From the NCBI GenBank assembly GCA_963675575.1, contig OY776378.1:992001-1056000 (forward strand): 64,000 bases of DNA, given 5' to 3'. Both the position numbers and the translations under genes were made by a program. This DNA is from JAGLOK01 sp963675575. Its GTDB lineage: Bacteria > Bacillota > Clostridia > Christensenellales > UMGS416. The notes beneath the pieces were generated by a model. It had not been told where the DNA came from and did no database searches. It saw nothing but the letters and a program-made list of their open reading frames with translations. Shown here piece after piece: positions 62,586-64,000 of the stretch; position 1 is the first letter of the stretch, and the number at the start of each line of letters is the position of its first letter.

Positions 62586-63608
62586 TTACCACCTATTGTG
62601 AACCTTCTCCGCAAACCCTAATAAATCTTTAACCTCTACTTGTGTGCCGTCATCCAGCACGGAAACTCCTGTGAACCTGCCGAACACTTGATGCTGATTG
62701 CTGCGGATAATTCCGATGTTCGTATCATCAAATCTATCGAGGACGGGAACAAAGTCCATTTCGAATCGGTTATCATTGCTGGTGAACCGCCACGGTTTTA
62801 AAAAGCTGTCTTCGGGGATGTGAAATTCAACTTTGTCGAATTTATTCGACTTGCCATTATAGAAAATCATGTTTTCCGTTGCGGCCGATGTGTCGCCGAA
62901 GCCATAGCCTATGTTGAAACCAAACAGGTTGCCGTCAAGAGTTCCCGAAGCACTGCCCCAGTACCAAGTGTTGGAGTAAGTCCATACACCGCGTCCCCAG
63001 TCCAGAGTGCCGAAGGATGTGTCTTTGTCAAACTTGTATGCTTTTTCCCCAAGTGTGATTTCGCCGGAAGCCGGCATGCAGTTTATCTTTTGATTATAAT
63101 AAAAAGCCTTTTTGTTTTTAGCGAACGGGGTAGCGATAACCATTGTATCTGCTGATGTGTCCTGGTGCAAAAGGAGGCTTCCCGAAAGAGTTTGCCCGTC
63201 ATCAAAGTCATCGAAATCAACTTCAAGTAATCTGTCACCACTCTGATGTGAAAAGCTCATGAATACACGCTTATTTGCAAAAACTACGTCCCCTTCTTTT
63301 GATGTGTTCGGCATTTTAAATTTACCTAAAGGAAAAGGCGTTATAACTGCAGATGTTATGTTTTTTTTGCTTTCCCATTCCATAATTGAAGCGGACACAA
63401 AACCCATGTAGCCGTTGTCGGCAATCGTCATTGCCACTGCGAAATCGTCATTTACAGCAATGTAATAATCCCATTCTTTAATTCTAAACTTTGGTGCCTT
63501 AATATCACTGCGTGAGTATTGCCAAAGCAAATCAGTTGCATAGCCGGGGTTTGAAATCTGACCGGTTATATCCAATAATTGCTGAGCTTTAATAATTTTA
63601 TTTTGCAT
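62586..63608 (-). CDS. DUF2804 family protein
   Basis: A 340-residue DUF2804 protein. Family blocks are the start KIIKAQQLLDITGQISNPG, the RIKEWDYYIAVNDDFAVAMT strand, FAKNKKAFYYNQKINCMPA and the WGRGVWTYSNTWYWGSASG segment. Its predicted fold, a pair of beta barrels, is like that of AttH and tocopherol-cyclase-type proteins. Function unknown, possibly lipid-related. It is a single minus-strand gene divergent from the MarR gene. Confidence 0.88.
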   Translation of the reverse strand: MQNKIIKAQQLLDITGQISNPGYATDLLWQYSRSDIKAPKFRIKEWDYYIAVNDDFAVAMTIADNGYMGFVSASIMEWESKKNITSAVITPFPLGKFKMPNTSKEGDVVFANKRVFMSFSHQSGDRLLEVDFDDFDDGQTLSGSLLLHQDTSADTMVIATPFAKNKKAFYYNQKINCMPASGEITLGEKAYKFDKDTSFGTLDWGRGVWTYSNTWYWGSASGTLDGNLFGFNIGYGFGDTSAATENMIFYNGKSNKFDKVEFHIPEDSFLKPWRFTSNDNRFEMDFVPVLDRFDDTNIGIIRSNQHQVFGRFTGVSVLDDGTQVEVKDLLGFAEKVHNRW

Positions 63609-63842
63609 AATATTTCCCCGTACAAATTTATACTAATCATTATACACTATATGGACAAAGCTAAAATATAAATATTACATCTTTTTTAAGTTTTCTTATC
63701 GTTGATCAGTATTTTTTATGTGAAATATTGTATATATAAATGACATATATTCTCTTAACTTTATTTTAAAACTTATTGTGAACATTGCGTAAATGCCCCA
63801 GATATAATTGACTTTGTCTTCAAATTATGATAAATTACAAAA

Positions 63843-63858
63843 AGTCGATTATCAAATA
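63843..63858. promoter_or_regulatory. FabT-box-like site
   Basis: AGTCGATTATCAAATA fits the FabT operator (ATTTGATTATCAAATT) at 13 of 16 positions, by my recollection of the motif, and lies 14 bp before the MarR gene. Autoregulation is expected. Confidence 0.5.
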
Positions 63859-63872
63859 GTTCGAGGCTCAAA

Positions 63873-64000
63873 ATGAAAAATGAAAACCAAAACGCCTATG
63901 GGACACTAAATTATCTTTTGGTCGATTTGTTTAATGATATTCTTTCAATAGAAGAAAGCTTTTTAAGAAAAGGGGAGTTCAAAGACCTTTCGATGAGAGA
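63873..64000 (+). CDS. MarR family regulator, FabT-like, 5' part only
   Basis: The first 42 codons of a gene cut by the window end. The N-terminus MKNENQNAYGTLNYLLVDLF and NDILSIEESFLRKGEFKDLS match the helices of FabT-like MarR regulators, which control fatty-acid synthesis genes and respond to acyl-ACP. CGAGG precedes the ATG and a FabT-like box overlaps the leader. Fatty-acid synthesis genes would be expected just beyond the window. Confidence 0.7.
   Translation, partial: MKNENQNAYGTLNYLLVDLFNDILSIEESFLRKGEFKDLSMR

Noticed and set aside
1..64000. CRISPR array, rRNA genes, transposases or integrases
   Set aside because: No regular short repeats with spacers, no rRNA-like blocks and no transposase or integrase motifs were seen.

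Overview
This window is a moderately AT-rich stretch of chromosome from an anaerobic, low-GC Gram-positive bacterium, most likely a member of the Clostridia (Bacillota). The evidence is the combination of pyruvate:ferredoxin oxidoreductase, a trimeric NADH-linked [FeFe] hydrogenase, rubrerythrin, many small 4Fe-4S proteins, a T-box leader on ileS, strong GGAGG-type ribosome binding sites, TTG starts and lipoproteins with Gram-positive style lipoboxes. I cannot name genus or species. No rRNA, transposase, integrase or CRISPR array was seen. The only phage-like gene is an orphan KilAC-domain protein.

Layout. 0-3.5 kb: the 3' part of a MATE transporter, a glutamate-5-kinase-like kinase, a diguanylate cyclase and a GNAT acetyltransferase. 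3.5-8.5 kb (minus): enolase and pyruvate:ferredoxin oxidoreductase. 8.8-15.8 kb: a HAD hydrolase, an Fe-S aldo/keto reductase, then a T-box-controlled operon of ileS, an RNA methyltransferase and a pseudouridine synthase. 15.8-18.7 kb (minus): an isoaspartyl methyltransferase-like gene, a DUF362 ferredoxin-like protein, a gene-poor kilobase holding two micro-ORFs, and tRNA-Arg(CCU). 18.8-24.3 kb: a pterin-binding methyltransferase, DUF3784, EFR1 ferredoxin, a THUMP methyltransferase, a metallophosphoesterase and a WYL regulator. 24.3-28.6 kb: a type IV pilus/type II secretion-like cluster (a GspF homologue and four pilin-like proteins) followed by a transglutaminase-like protein.

28.7-36 kb: an orphan solute-binding lipoprotein, then a leader-peptide/attenuator arrangement ahead of a 57-residue basic protein and RsgA, an orphan KilAC protein, a second diguanylate cyclase, a beta-propeller lipoprotein whose signal peptide is broken by a T7-run frameshift, and ribosome silencing factor RsfS. 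36-40 kb (minus): an overlapping operon hslO, a TPR protein, a HEAT-like protein and an HD phosphohydrolase. 40-50 kb: a flavodoxin, rubrerythrin, a tocopherol-cyclase-like protein, a lipoprotein, a secreted Gln/Glu-rich coiled-coil protein divergent from a two-component system, a GH2 glycosidase, a 2'-5' RNA ligase-like protein, a Bcp peroxiredoxin and an NAD-dependent epimerase. 50-55.5 kb: a large polytopic membrane protein and a TetR-ABC exporter operon. 56-61.6 kb: hydC-hydB-hydA, where HydB carries a C-terminal GltD/NfnB-like flavoprotein module, preceded by a Rex-like site and followed by a large nested hairpin. 62-64 kb: a small unknown gene, a DUF2804 protein and the start of a FabT-like MarR regulator behind a FabT-box-like site.

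Together the metabolic genes describe fermentation: enolase feeds pyruvate to the ferredoxin oxidoreductase, and the bifurcating-type hydrogenase disposes of reduced ferredoxin plus NADH as H2. Rubrerythrin, Bcp and Hsp33 deal with oxygen and peroxide. Several translation and ribosome genes (ileS, RlmI-like, RluA, RlmL-like, rsgA, rsfS) are spread through the window. The parts I find most worth a second look are the attenuator ahead of rsgA, the fused HydB, the micro-ORF region near 18 kb, the frameshifted lipoprotein and the nested hairpin after hydA.
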